Assembly: GCA_965153355.1 (NCBI GenBank)
Contig: OZ231127.1
Coordinates: 98,952,001 to 99,016,000, forward strand
DNA length: 64,000 bases
DNA from: Flaccisagitta enflata
Lineage: Eukaryota > Chaetognatha > Sagittoidea > Aphragmophora
Direction: 5' to 3'
In this document: positions 1 to 11,034 of the stretch, one piece after another
Position numbering within the stretch: position 1 is the first letter of the stretch
How the letters are laid out: each line of letters begins with the position of its first letter
Translations under genes and position numbers: made by a program
Notes under the pieces: model-generated
The model's input: only the letters and a program-made list of their open reading frames with translations
Told to the model about the DNA's origin: nothing
Databases searched by the model: none

Positions 1-261
1 AAAAATGTCAATTTATACTCCTTAAGACTTGATCAATTTCAAATCTATATCTTTTGGCATCACAGAGTAAAAGCTTAACAGAATCCAACAACTCAGGTGG
101 ATGACCCTATATTGTTGCGTGTCCGCAACTAAAGCAACTGAAAAAAAAGAAGAGGACAACAGTCAGGATTGATACCGTTTATCGCAGCATGAAAACATAC
201 ACCGTCATCAGATCAAAGAGAAATATACAAAACCTTTATAACTCCTTAATTTTCAATTCAT

Positions 262-1574
262 GCTGGTAATGTGGCTAGGGTCGTGCCGGTTTTTAAGGGG
301 AAAGACCCTACCCAGTTTTCTAACTATCGCCCAGTGTCTGTCCTCCCGGTTCTCTCCCAACTATTTGAGAGAGTTCTACAGACACGGCTGGAGGAGAGGG
401 TGAGGGGGGCTTGGGCTGGGGGAAGGCTGCTTTGGGGGTCTTCATAGACCTCAAGAAGGCCTTTGATACGGTGGACCATGGGCTTCTTCTTGCTAAGTTG
501 AAGCACTATGGAGTGAGAGGTATGGCCCTTGGCTTGCTGAGGGACTACCTGGGGGGGAGGGAGCAGTATGTCCAGTATGGGGGGTTTGAGTCAGAAAGGG
601 GCAGGGTTGAGTGTGGTGTCCCGCAGGGGTCAGTTCTTGGCCCATTGTTCTTCATATTATATGTGAATGACATGGCCAGGGCTTGTCCTGGCCTGGACCT
701 GGTCCTATTTGCGGATGACACCAATATTTTTGCAGAGGGGGATGACCCCGCTGAGCTTTTTGGCAGGGTGAACGGGAGCTTGAGGGAGCTCAGCAGGTGG
801 TTTAGATGTAATAGACTTACCCGGAATCTCAAGAAGACAGAGTGTGTCTTTTTTGGCCGACCAGGGGGGCGCAAACCATCCGCAGGGGGGCTAGAGATAG
901 GGGGTGAGCAGATAAGGAGGGTAGAGGGGGCGCGGTTTCTCAGGGTTTGGGTTGATGGGGGGTGTGATGGACGGGCCAGATAGAGAGGGTCAGGACTAAG
1001 GTGGCGCAGTTGGTTGGGGTTCTGGGGAGGGCGGCTGGAGTGCTGGTAGGGCAGTCCCTCCTCTCACTCTATAATGGCCTTGTGCTGCCTCATCTGCTGT
1101 ATTGCCTTATGGTTTTGGGGGACTTTAGGGAGGGCAGGAATGCGACAGTGGGGGGGTCGCTCCTGAGGCTGCAGAAGGGGCTGGCTGGCATGATAGCTGG
1201 TAAGAGGGGGATATACCATGCTGACATGCTAAAGGTGGGGGACCTCTATAGGCAGCAGCTTAGGGTCCACGCCTGGCGATTCTGGAATGGCCGGCTACCA
1301 GATAACCAGGCAGCTAATGCTGGACAGGACTGAGGGGGTCCAAGGATATGGCACAAGGTCGGCGAGGGCGGAGATTTATCTTCCGACTAGGGACCACCAG
1401 TCAGTGGGCTACAGGGTGCCCAAGGAGTGGGCCTCACTGACGGAGGCGCAGAGGGGGCTGGCCTCGCTGTCGGCGTTTAAAAGGGGGTCAAGGGGTGGGT
1501 TCCTGTCTGATTATGGGGCTTTTGAGTGTCGGGTGGTGGGATGTCAGGTGTGTAGGGGTGGGGGGACTGGGTAG
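262..1574 (+). pseudogene. decayed LINE (non-LTR retrotransposon) reverse transcriptase
   Basis: The translation carries ordered reverse-transcriptase blocks of the CR1/L2/jockey-like LINE group. VARVVPVFKG and NYRPVSVLPV lie at about 270-350, FIDLKKAFDTVDH at 440-480, GVPQGSVLGPLFFILYVNDM at 617-675 and the catalytic FADDTNIF near 709-731. The thumb and the usual C-terminal tail (RDHQSVGYRVPKEWASL) run to the stop at 1574. The enzyme would copy its own RNA at a nicked chromosomal site. It is broken: the frame shifts between the first two blocks, where about 30 residues are missing, again near 985 and again near 1310. No 5' half with endonuclease is visible. GC content is well above that of the flanks, as expected for an inserted element. 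The clade is inferred from motif style only. Confidence 0.85.
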
Positions 1575-1975
1575 GGAGTATTTGTGCAGTCTGGGCGTGA
1601 GATGCGTGTGTGGGCGTTGGCTGTGTCTTGACTTGTTTGGGAGTTATGATTAAATTAGCTTCCTGGTTTTTAATTGACGTTAATGCTTCGTTATGTGCAA
1701 CGGCTGTGAATTGGACGCGCATCAATCTTTGTTGTCATTGCCACTGAGATTTGCTGTTACTCGATAATTTGTTGTTACTTGAAATTATTGCCATTGAAAA
1801 CACATTGCACAGAGATCTCTATTCTGATCATCCGCTACCTATATGTGTATCTACTCTTTCATTGGCAGAATGTGTGACCGTTTTCTTTGCCAAAGGTCAG
1901 ATCTAAGAACTCAAAATCCTAGGGATTGCATAACAATTAAAAAATGGCCTTTTAAGGAGCAAAATCAAGTTTTTC

Positions 1976-2170
1976 CATTTTTAGTTGCGAACACGCAACT
2001 TTATAAGAGGCTTTGTCCGTCTGTCCGTCGGAAGCGGTCATCGAGTTGAAAAGTGGGGAAACAAGCATTTTTGATACTCTTTGTGAATGTTTGAGTGTTG
2101 GGGGTGGGTTGGGGTGTGAATGGGGGTTGGGTGCCCCTGCCCACCCTACCGCAACGATATTGTGACCCCG
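1976..2170 (+). mobile_element. family A short element (Pearl/HINE-like), degenerate
   Basis: The head reads TTTTTAGTTGCG then ACACGCAACT, a short hairpin, followed by a GTCCGTCTGTCCGTCGG tetranucleotide run. The end has the CCCCTGCCCACCCTACCGCAACG tract shared, in diverged form, by other copies. The terminal GGCCTTGTT is not obvious, so the right end may be lost. Confidence 0.55.
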
Positions 2171-2448
2171 CTTCACTTGTTTTCAAAACTGCCTATAATT
2201 TCCAAATGGATGGAACTGGAACCCTAATAACGCTTTTAGACTACAGATAATAATTCATGAACTCCGTTTTGCTTGAAAATTTGACTGTTTTTCTTTTTTT
2301 TTTCTGTTTTGAAAATCATGTTTTTTTTTGTTCCTCAAAAATCAGCCAGAAACAATTAGAATCCCACTACCTATCAATTTTTTCTTGTAGTCAACAACTT
2401 ATCTGTGATCGATGTGCAATTATCAATCATTAGACGCCAACCTGATGG

Positions 2449-2630
2449 TTTTTAGTTGCGTGCACGGGACTCTACACTGCGCTTTTTCTGTCCATCTGTT
2501 GGTCAGTTGGTCTGTCTGTCTGTCAGTCCATCACACTTTTACTTTTTTAACAATTTTGAAGTCATTCTATGTTATTCTACATCATTGTGTAAATCTCGAA
2601 TGCTACTTACAGATAGATGTTGGCCTTGTT
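2449..2630 (+). mobile_element. family A short element
   Basis: It starts TTTTTAGTTGCGTGCACGG, continues GACTCTACACTGCGC and a degenerate GTCTGTCTGTCAGTCC run, and ends GTTGGCCTTGTT. The same head and tail frame a dozen or more other segments of this window, so the boundaries are supported by repetition. It has no coding capacity. Confidence 0.7.
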
Positions 2631-2639
2631 AAAGGTCAA

Positions 2640-3598
2640 TATGTTTGAAAATAGCAAGCAAAGAAAGGCGGCTCTTTAAAAATAGGGCCAACACCTTTAA
2701 TAGTGCACTGTAGGCGTTTTTTGATGGGTCCTTAGACGCGATCAAAAGAACTAGAAAACGGTGATCTTTTGTTGAATTTTCTAGCATGTCCCATTTTCAG
2801 GTGAATTGCAAAAAAACCGTTGGCGGTGAGTCAGAGTACCCTTTGATCTATTCTAAGATGGAAAATGGGGAGTTTTTGCTTGTCAGCATTGCCCAGTGAT
2901 ACCCCATTTGCACCAAAGTTGATATAAATGGACCAAAAGGGGGAGGAATGGACATGACACCCTTCAACTTTAAAATTTTCAAAATCTGTGATAATTTCAT
3001 GATTAAGCACCTTTTTTCATGTGGCTGGGTAGCTCAGACATGTCCAAACGTGTCAGAGTAGGTGGTGCAGGGGGGTGCCCCAATGGGGTAGGGGCAAGGG
3101 GGTCAAATTGGCCAAAATTCACCCCCTGATGGAGGTGGTTGTAAGAAATGACGAAAATTCAAATTATCAATTTTTTGGGTTAAATTATGTTGCAACTTGA
3201 TGATTTTAGCCAAAAACCAAAAGTGAATAGGAATTTTGGTTAAAAAATGCCAAATTACAGCTGTGGCTGTTTTTAATGATTTTTGAGTTTCTACCATTCA
3301 ACTTTGAATGCTCATATTTTCTACACGGTTGGGAGAAACTATTTTTTGCCGGTCTCATTTGAGAGAGCATAAAAAAATCTTTCAGAAGCTCATGAATTTC
3401 AGTCAAATTAGTCAAAAATGATGAGTCTGTGATCTTTTAAAGTTAAGTAAATTTCACTTTCTTTTTCCCTTTGCACCTATCAAATTAGGGGTGTTCCAAA
3501 TCACAGCTATGGTCGCCAAGTGGGCAGGCTGAAATTTTGTAGTTGTGGTATAATTAGGTGAAGCCCCCAAGCATCATAAATGGGTTCCTGGGTGTCCC
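2640..3598. other. AT-rich non-coding DNA
   Basis: No gene was recognised. Short open frames on the minus strand around 3,100-3,415 have no motif and are AT-rich. Phrases such as CCAAAAATG recur, leading into the tandem repeat that follows. Confidence 0.5.
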
Positions 3599-3599
3599 C

Positions 3600-4345
3600 A
3601 CAAGTACCTCGATGTCCTTATAGATAGCAAAAACAGCCAAAAATGGCTAAAAATGACCAAAATGCTTAAAAAAGAAAAAAATTGTTTTCTTTTTTGATAA
3701 AAAATCTCAGTCATTGATCCAGTTTTTCATTGATCCGGATTTTTGCTGAAAAACAGCCTGTGGCAGAGATTGGGCGCCTGCAAGGGACCCAAAATGGCCA
3801 AAAATGCCTAAAAATGACTAATTCTATGCTATTTCAAAAATTAATGAAAAATAATGAAATGTTTTCCTCCAAACCTTAAAACATATAAAAATGTAGCCTC
3901 AGTAAGGTGTAAGAGAGTGAAAACAGTAAAGAAATAAAGCCCTGAGCATTGTGTGAGCCTTAAAACAGGCCTTAAATAGCCAAAAATGATCAAAATTGAC
4001 CAAAATGCCTGAAAATTCAAAAATTTGGTTTATTTTTCACAAAGTATCCCAATTATTGATCCAGTTCACACAGTTATGGTGTATGGACATCAGTTTGGCC
4101 AAAAAACAGCCAGTAGCTTCAATGAGGAGATTGCTAGGTACCTGAAATAGCCAAAAGAAGGCCTCATTTTTTCTATATCAAAAATTAATGAAAAATAACG
4201 AAATTCTTTCTGCCAAACCTAAAAGTATCTAAAAATGTAGCTTCAGTGAGGGGAAAGAGAGTAAAAACAGCAAAGAACCATGGCTGGGAACATTGTATAA
4301 GCCTAAAAACAGGCCTTTCATAGCCATGAATGACCAAAATTGACT
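3600..4345 (+). repeat. two-copy diverged tandem repeat, ~375 bp unit
   Basis: Two successive blocks share the same order of phrases: a run of AAAATGACCAAAATG, then GATCCAGTT, CAAAAATTAATGAAAAATAA, AAAATGTAGC(C/T)TCAGT, AAAACAG(T/C)(A/-)AAG and AAAACAGGCCTT. The first runs to about 3,985 and the second to about 4,345. Divergence is high, so the duplication is old. Confidence 0.6.
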
Positions 4346-4869
4346 AAAAATCCTAGAAATTGAACCCTGATAACTAAAGTCAGTACATCCTGACCTCTGG
4401 ATCGAACCCAAACAAAAGGTCATTTTGACCAATTGGCTGGGGTACAGTAAAACCGTTTTCTAGATGAAAAAATGTACAAAAAACTCTTTCATGACCATTG
4501 TAGTGAACTAAAGATACAATAACAGCGACGATTTTTCTCATTCTTGCCTTGATTGCTTTTCATGGTGTTTTATCACTAAAAAACAAGTGGAGGTGGCACT
4601 GGTTGCTCTATTTTACCAATAATTGAATATCAAAGTTGAGCTGGTCAATGGTAATCTTGTCTATAAATGTACAATTTATCATACATTTGCTTATAGAAAC
4701 CTAAAATTGCCTATTGGAGGTCAAACATAAACTGTAATAGTAGCATGGGGAGGTGTCAAAATTAGTTTAACCTGAAAAAATAACAAAATCTGGCTTAAAA
4801 ACAATAAAAAACTTAATGTATCTACTGATTTCTGTGTGGTGCACCCATAAACAAAGTTGTTTATTTGGT

Positions 4870-5070
4870 ACCTTAAATTTGATCTCATAAACGTTTATAC
4901 TAATTTATTTCTCGAACCCACCTTTTTTTGACAATCAGTACCTGAAAAGGTGGATTAGACTAATATGGAGGTGGGGAACACGTTGGTGAGGTCAAAAATA
5001 CCGAAAAACGCCGTCTTCTGGCTGCGCATCACACCTCAGGGCCCAGATTGAGCATTTTTCGCATTCTTCG
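4870..5070 (+). repeat. left arm of a long inverted-repeat pair (partner 8,912-9,092)
   Basis: From CTCGAACCCACCTTTTTTTG through GGAGGTGGGGAACACG to GCGCATCACACCTCAGGGCC, this arm matches the reverse complement of 8,912-9,092 with only scattered changes. The arms are about 180-200 bp and lie 3.8 kb apart. They could be ends of one element or two copies of an interspersed repeat in opposite orientation. Confidence 0.75.
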
Positions 5071-5483
5071 CATTTTTAGCTCTTTTTTTTAGCCATAATA
5101 CAGACAATCGTGGTAGCCATTGGATTGTAAATGATTCATAAATGTTTTCTGTGTTTGCAGATTTAATTTTCTCATGCATCAAGACCCTCTGAAGCACTTG
5201 TTGGGCCCGGTATCGCGCATAACTTGCATTTTTTACCATTTTTCCCCTGATTTCCATCATCATTCATTCTAATTCCGTGTAAAAGAAAGGCGATTGATGG
5301 TCTAGCCAGCAAGAAGTACCTTAAATCATTGATATACAGATATACTGTTGCCTGGTGCTACCTTTGACCCTTTACTATGTGTATGCGTATGCAGTATTTG
5401 CATTAGCTCCTGCCTTTCACCACTGTCCCAGCCCACTTGCTCATGACTCGGGAAGCTGTGTTTTGTGCCACTGATTCCTTCAG

Positions 5484-5640
5484 AGATTGAAAGAAAGATA
5501 GCAAGAAAGCAAGCAAGAAAGCAAGAAAGAAGGAAAGAAAGAAACAGAGAGAGGCAAGAAAGAAATAAAGAAATAGGAAAGCAAGAAAGGAATAGGCGAG
5601 AAAGGAATAGGAAACAAAGGAATAGGAAAGAAGTGTCGCA
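5484..5640 (+). repeat. purine tract, GAAA/GCAAGAAA repeat
   Basis: About 150 bases are almost pure A and G, built from AAGAAAG and AGCAAG units that grade into GGAATAGGAAA units. It is a simple-sequence tract with no coding sense. Confidence 0.85.
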
Positions 5641-5644
5641 ATAG

Positions 5645-5985
5645 CGTTACATGGTCAGCCATACCCGATGCCCTTATGTTAGTTTATGTTGGCCTAAGAT
5701 GATGAGTGGGGCAGAGGCCTGAGAGGCTGGATTTGAGGCTTGAGAAGCTGGATTTGAGGCCTGAGAGGCTCGATTTGAGGTCTGAGAGGCTGGATTTGAG
5801 GTCTGAGAGGCTAGATTTTAGGCCCTAGAGGCTAGATTTGAGGCCCAAGAGGCCAGATTTGAGGCCTGAGGGGCCTGATGAAAGAGGGGAGATGAACGGA
5901 CGGATGGACGAATGAACAGATGAAGAAGAGTCCCCCTGTGTTCTACAGGACTTCGTCCCCTTTGGGACCGCTTCCAAAAAGAGAA
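5645..5985 (+). mobile_element. family B element, degenerate head
   Basis: It begins with ATGGTCAGCCATACCCGATG. A core follows of ~21 bp units resembling GAGGCTGGATTTGAGGTCT, repeated about eight times, then GGACGGATGGACGAATGAAC. It closes with CCCCCTGTGTTCTACAGGAC and CCCTTTGGGACCGCTTCC. Head, minisatellite, ACGG-like microsatellite and tail occur in the same order in other family B copies. Confidence 0.7.
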
Positions 5986-6067
5986 AAATAACAGGCTGCT
6001 CAAGTATCATTATTGTCAGTGGTTCCCCCTTGTTCCCGTATGCGGGTGAGTAGGGGCAGTGATAAAC

Positions 6068-6355
6068 AAGTCAGCGGTACCCGATGCCCTGCTTGGAGTG
6101 ATCAGCTGAATAAGTGGAGTGAGAGCAGGGCAGTGGCCCCAAAGGGCAAATGTCCTGTGGGACACAGGGGTGAATTTCCTTACCCATCCATCCTGAAGGG
6201 TCAGATCTTAGGCTTGAGAGGGCAAATTTTAGGCCTGATAGGACTTATCCTAGGCCAGAGAGGGCCTATTACATGTCTGGGAGGGCGGATTTGTAGTCTG
6301 AGAAGGCTGCTTTTGATTTAAAGAGGGCTGATTTTGGGCCTTAACTAGTCATCCA
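6068..6355 (+). mobile_element. family B element, head and core
   Basis: The head reads GTCAGCGGTACCCGATGCCC, then GAGCAGGGCAGTGGCCCC and GTCCTGTGGGACACAGGGG, followed by a minisatellite of GGCCTGAGAGGGC-like units. The tail is missing; another family B head begins directly after it. Confidence 0.7.
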
Positions 6356-6365
6356 AGGATCGCAC

Positions 6366-7165
6366 ACGGTCAGCGGTACCCGATGCCCTGCTTGAAGTGA
6401 TCAAGTAGAGTAGTGGAGAGAGAGCAGGGCAGCGGCCCCAAAGGGCTGATGTCCTGTAGGACACAGGGGGGAATTTTGAGACGTCATGAGGTATATTAGG
6501 TCTGAGAAGATGGATAGAGGTCATTGAAGGCGGTTTTGAAGCCTGGAGGGCAGAATTAGGTTCTAAAGAGTAGATTTGAGGTTTGAGGGGCAAGCTTGAG
6601 GCCCAGAGGACAAATTTGAGACCTAAAGAGCTGATGTGAGACCCGAAGGGTGAATTTGGGTATGGAGGGCTAATTTGAGGTCTGGAGGGCAGATATGAGG
6701 TCTGGAGAGCTGATTTAAGGTCTCAAGGGCTGAATTGAGGTCTGAAAGGGCTATTCAGCCTATTCTGGTGGCTCAGAGGGCCAAAATCAGGCCTGAGAGA
6801 GCAAAATTGAGAGCCCTGATGGCTTATCCTAGGCCAGAGAGGGCCTATTACAGGACTGGGAGGACGGACAGTAGTCTGAGAAGGCTGCTTTTGATTTAAA
6901 GAGGGCTGATTTTGGGCCTTAAAAAGCTGTTTTTGGAACTAGAAGAGCAAAGTTTGGACCTGAGAAAGCCGATTTTGGACCTGAGAGGAGATTTCAGGTT
7001 GATTTGGGCCTCTTAGGCTTGATTTTGGGCCTGAAGGCGCCAGATTTGGGCCTGAGAGGCCTGGGGGGATGATGGGCGGATGTACGGACGTATAGACAGA
7101 CGGATGTAAGAAAATTCACTTGTGTCCTACAGGACATCGGCCCTTTGGGGCCGTTGCCTAGTAAG
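6366..7165 (+). mobile_element. family B element, nearly complete
   Basis: This is the best reference copy of the family. The head ends GGGCAGCGGCCCCAAAGGGC, TGATGTCCTGTAGGACACAG. The core holds about 25 diverged units of the type GGTCTGAAGGGCTGATTTGA. The right side has a GGACGTATAGACAGACGG run and closes TGTGTCCTACAGGACATCGG, CCCTTTGGGGCCGTTGCC. Head and tail are inverted repeats of about 45 bp, so the element has terminal-type symmetry around a tandem-repeat core. It has no ORF of note. Confidence 0.75.
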
Positions 7166-7224
7166 GCTAATTCAGGCAGGGGTAGTGAAGCCTAAATGGC
7201 CGCATAAGGTAAAAAATGTTAACA

Positions 7225-7306
7225 GTGATGGATGGATAGACCAACTGATAGACAGACCGATGCATCGACGGACATAGCGGGTTAGAGTGCACTTGCACGC
7301 GAATAA
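7225..7306 (-). mobile_element. family A fragment
   Basis: Read on the minus strand, it has TTCGCGTGCAAGTGCACTCT, AACCCGCTATGTCCGTCG and further degenerate CCGT/CTGT units. Only the head half is present. Confidence 0.55.
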
Positions 7307-7579
7307 AGATTCACTAGACAGAGAGTGAGAGCGTTATTCCAAAACTGAGGCACCCTAAGAACTCTGATTTTTGCCAGTAAAAATCTACAAATGTCTCCAA
7401 AGAACAGAAATCTTTCATTTCAATTAATCTTGTGATGCCTGGTTGGGAAAATTTGTTGTAATGAATCCCCTAAATGCTCAAAAATTGTTTCCCTTGGAAG
7501 CGTTTTTTTTTCTCACCCCACAAACCATTTTCATTAATTTAATGATTTCATTAACTTTTTCAATGGGCTTGTTTAATCA

Positions 7580-8604
7580 AAGCAGGACTATAGGCATGTA
7601 TATTGTTGTAGGTGGGGAAATCAAAAACAAAGGATATCAAAGGGTAGAATAACAAAGATAGAAAAATTAACAAAGATTTAACACTTTTGGCAGTACTGAA
7701 AAGTACCATTGAGTTACGATAACACAATTTTACACTGTGAAATTGAAATACAGTATGTTTCATCTCTTTTGCAACCATTGATGACGATGTAACTCAAAAA
7801 TTAACAAAGATAATCAAATTCTGAAAAAAGTCTTTGAAAGATAAATGTCCGGCATTTTTTTATGTACAGTTCTTAGAGATATTTGAGAAAAAGCTGATGC
7901 TATTGCCATATAATGAAAAGATGTCAATTTTTGGCAAACAAAGTCATTTTTTCTGCTTTTTTTCACTGAATAATTCCAAAAGGGCATTTTTCTCTTTTTG
8001 TTTCCATGAAGTTTATTGAACATCTTTAATTTACATCCAATCTGGTGTCAAAAACTCAAATTTTCAGCAATGAGACAAATCTTTAAAAAATCTGTTTTCC
8101 TGACACCATGACAAAATGGTTTATTTCAAATTGCAAAGATTGCAGTATGAATGTGAAAAAAGGGTCACTCTCTTTGAAAAAATCTTTAAGAATTGTTCAT
8201 GAAAAAATGCCAGATATTTATCTTTCAGAGAATTCTTTTAGAATTTGATAATCTTTATTACTTTTAGAGTTACGTTGTCATCAAATGTTGCGAACAATAT
8301 GAAACATACTCTATTCATATTTGACATAAACGAGGAAGAAAATCAAATGTCGTTAAGCACCGTTAGAACGCAGTCGCTATTTAGACATGCTCGCCTGTAA
8401 GGCACACAGCCTGCAGTCTTATGAGAGATTTTTATAGTTATTTCTATAATGGCGATAAGGCAGCTTAATCATTAAGCACAGTTTTGCCCAGGCCAAAGTG
8501 AAGCTCAACTGTTTACTTCAACTGAGCGGGGTAGAAAATCGGTGGACCAAGGGGGGGGGGAGGGAAGATATCAAAAGCCATGCAACTATATGCACCTTTG
8601 TGTG
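7580..8604. mobile_element. old hAT-like MITE interrupted by a TA MITE
   Basis: The ends (about TGTATATTGTTG and CAACTATATGCACC) resemble the terminal repeats of the 308 bp element at 60,604-60,911. Internal phrases also match: GGCAGT(A/T)CT, TTTTACACT and GGAAGAAAATCAAATGT. The match breaks at 7,749 and resumes at 8,314, the span of the nested element. No clear target duplication remains, so this copy is older. Confidence 0.6.
7749..8313. mobile_element. TA-flanked MITE with long terminal inverted repeats, copy 1 (565 bp)
   Basis: It starts TACAGTATGTTTCATCTC and ends with the near inverse, GAAACATACTCTA. The inverted match continues inward, with imperfections, past TCTTTGAAAGATAAATG. A flanking TA plus CAGT-type ends is the pattern of Tc1/mariner-derived MITEs. 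A second copy of nearly equal length lies at 38,832-39,400. No transposase remnant is visible. Confidence 0.8.
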
Positions 8605-8911
8605 ATTGTGACCAGGAACGTTGTTTTGGGTGTTTGAATTGTTTTGGTAAGGTTCTAAAAACTATTCCCCAATGACTCTTTAAATGTTTACGTCCATTCT
8701 TTCCTGATACACCTGAAATACCTGGAAAAAAAACCGCAAAATATGTCTTTTGTGCTCAATCTTGGCCCCTAAGTTGGATCTTGGGTGCCTTGAATGCAAC
8801 GGCAAGGGTGTCTGCAATTGAAATAAACATTTTGAGTCCACATATACTTAATTACTTCCTTTCATATCCAAATATGTTTCATATGTTGGCCTAAATATGC
8901 AAAAAAATGTG

Positions 8912-9092
8912 AAAAATGCTCAATCCGGGCCCTGAGGTGTGATGCGCAGCCATAAGATGGCGTTTTTCGGTATTTTTGACCTCACCATCGTGTTCCCCAC
9001 CTCCATATTGGTCTAATCCACCTTTTCAGGTACTGATTTTCAAAAAAAGGTGGGTTCGAGAAATAAATTAACGTTTATACTCCTTTAGAATT
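8912..9092 (-). repeat. right arm of the inverted-repeat pair (partner 4,870-5,070)
   Basis: On the minus strand it repeats CTCGAACCCACC, AGTACCTGAAAAGGTGGATT, GGAGGTGGGGAACACG and GCGCATCACACCTCAGGGCC from 4,870-5,070. Confidence 0.75.
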
Positions 9093-9099
9093 TTTTTTA

Positions 9100-9430
9100 T
9101 TTATTAACACCAAAAATATAAAACTCACAAACAGATTTTTATGTTTCTCTTTCCCTTCTCCTCCTCCTCCTCCTCTTCCTCCTACTCTTCCTCCTCCCCC
9201 CCTCATCCAGAATTATTCATTTGCCCCCAATTTCTTTTGTATATAAACAAATGTTTATTTGCTTACAATTTCTTTTCCAAATGAACAAAGAATTGTTTAT
9301 TTGGCACCATAAATTTGAAATACCAAAAATATGAATCTCATAAACAATTCTTTTTATTTAGTGCCCTAAATTGGATGATCTTTTTTAAGCGTTTATCAAT
9401 ACAAAATATTCAGCGTTTACAAACACTTAT
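9100..9430. other. AT-rich non-coding DNA with a CTCCTC tract
   Basis: No gene was recognised. A CTC/CTT-rich stretch lies at 9,148-9,205. The phrase AACAATTCTTTTTATTT and close variants recur, suggesting decayed repeats. Confidence 0.5.
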
Positions 9431-9753
9431 AAGTCGCGTGCGAGACTCTCTGACTTAGAATGACTTAGAAACAGTTAGAATGCGTAAGAATGACTTGGAA
9501 TGATTTAAAATGACTTAAAATGACCAAAAAGGACTTGAAATGATGAACTGACCCAATGACCAAAAATGACTTAAAATGACTTAAAATGACTTAGAATGTC
9601 TTAAAATTACTTAGAATGACTAAAAATGACTTAAAGAAATAAGAGTTATAAGAAAAGTAAAGTGTGACCGACCAACCAACTGACCAACCGACCGATTAAC
9701 CAACGGACAAAGCGGGTTGTAGAGTCGCATGCACGCAACTAAAAAGCCAGTTG
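9431..9753 (-). mobile_element. family A element with AAGTCATTTT core
   Basis: Read on the minus strand, the head is TTTTTAGTTGCGTGCATGCG followed by CCGTTGGTTAATCGGTCGG. The core is a diverged minisatellite of AAGTCATTTT units and the end is CTCGCACGCGACTTATAAGT. This is the same plan as the composite elements at 25,997 and 50,535, without the GTCTGG minisatellite. Confidence 0.75.
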
Positions 9754-9850
9754 CTGCTCTAGTCTAGAAACTGAAATATCCATGACAAAAATGTAGTTCC
9801 AAACTTTTTCCTAGGTAGTAGGGGGGGGTTCATATCATGTGGCTGTAAAC

Positions 9851-10243
9851 CTGCTTATCCTTCATGAAATCGCGAGCGAAATCTTCGAAGGATCCTTCCA
9901 CAAGCTGCATCCCGTTGACAAAAAAGCTGTAAAGGGACACCACAACATTTTTTGGATTTCGCGTTACATAAACCAGCTTGAAATCATCTGTAGAGGATAA
10001 GGAGGAGCAGCAGGAAGAGGCAGTGGAAGAGGGAGAGGAGGAGGTGGAAGAGTTAGAAGAAGATGATTGAACACCCTGAGGACCTCCTCGATCTCCCAGG
10101 AAGTGCAAAGGAAGATGCGTTTTGATGAATCTTGGTTGGTCCGTTGGCATTTTGTTGAGCCTTTGGACTCCAGTCTCTTCCAGACCATCGTCTTTTTGAC
10201 CAGATCCAAATTCCAGGTATGGAAAACGAACGTCCAGACGTTC
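9851..10243 (-). CDS. cytosolic sulfotransferase, single internal exon (partial)
   Basis: The minus-strand exon is bounded by an acceptor TTTTTTCTCAG before GAACGTC and a donor CAG|GTTTAC, giving 131 codons. It encodes PRFIKTHLPLHFL, the conserved Lys-Thr-His segment with the catalytic histidine position of SULT enzymes. It then encodes KLVYVTRNPKNVVVSLYSFF, the 3'-phosphate-binding motif for the PAPS cofactor, with the expected Arg and Ser, and ends FEDFARDFMKDKQ. Such enzymes transfer sulfate from PAPS to small hydroxylated or amine substrates in the cytosol. An unusual insert of about 28 residues, mostly Ser, separates the two motifs where family members have only a short link. The N-terminal P-loop exon and the C-terminal exon were not found within several kb, so this may be one exon of a long-intron gene or an isolated relic. 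The reading frame itself is intact. Confidence 0.8.
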
Positions 10244-10329
10244 CTGAGAAAAAAGAATAAGTGGAGATATCATCGAGATCTTACGCGTGACAAAAAAACA
10301 AAACAAAGCAAACATGTTTTAGATGCGTA

Positions 10330-10575
10330 TGGGAGGTAAAAAACTTAGAATGACTTTTAATTGAACCTAAATATCTCAAAAAGACTAAAAATAACTATAA
10401 ACAACTTAAAATGGTGTAAAACAACTTAAAATGACATAGATAACTTCAAGAATAAAAAACAACTTGAAATGGTGTAAAACAACTAAAAATGACATAAATG
10501 ACATAATGACTAAATTGACTTGAGTGACTTGATGTGACTTCAAATGACTCAGAATGACTCAGATGAGCGAAATCT
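10330..10575 (-). repeat. AAGTCATTTT-type minisatellite
   Basis: Diverged units of AAAATGACTT and AAAACAACTT run for about 240 bp. They resemble the core of family A elements read on the minus strand, but no head or tail was recognised. Confidence 0.65.
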
Positions 10576-11034
10576 GGTTTCTGTAGCTTACATTGTTTAG
10601 AAGTTACAAGTAAAACAATAAACCTATATCCAGAATGATTGGTTCAGCAAAGTTAGTTTAAGATATGTGAAACCAAATCATCCTTTACAAAATAAAAAGC
10701 TATATAGAGTGCTTGAAATATGAAAAACTCGAATCATCAGTAAGGTAAAGACATCATCGGGAAAAAAGTCGAAGTCAGTCTTCGACTTTTTGACATATTC
10801 GAGAGAAACGTGGTTTTCATTTTCTTATGAGGAAGTTGGGAATCTCTTCCGACCGATTGTGGCCTCCGATGAAATTAATAGGGTAAGTAATTTGGATAAT
10901 TCTCTTTCATTTGGCGCCAAGCAGAAGTCTCTAGGACAAATATTTTTTTTGTTATGATTTTTTAAAGATTTTTTTGCGAAAAATTCGAATTGAAATTTTT
11001 TCGATTTTTTTTTATTTTATGTAGGATCAATAAA

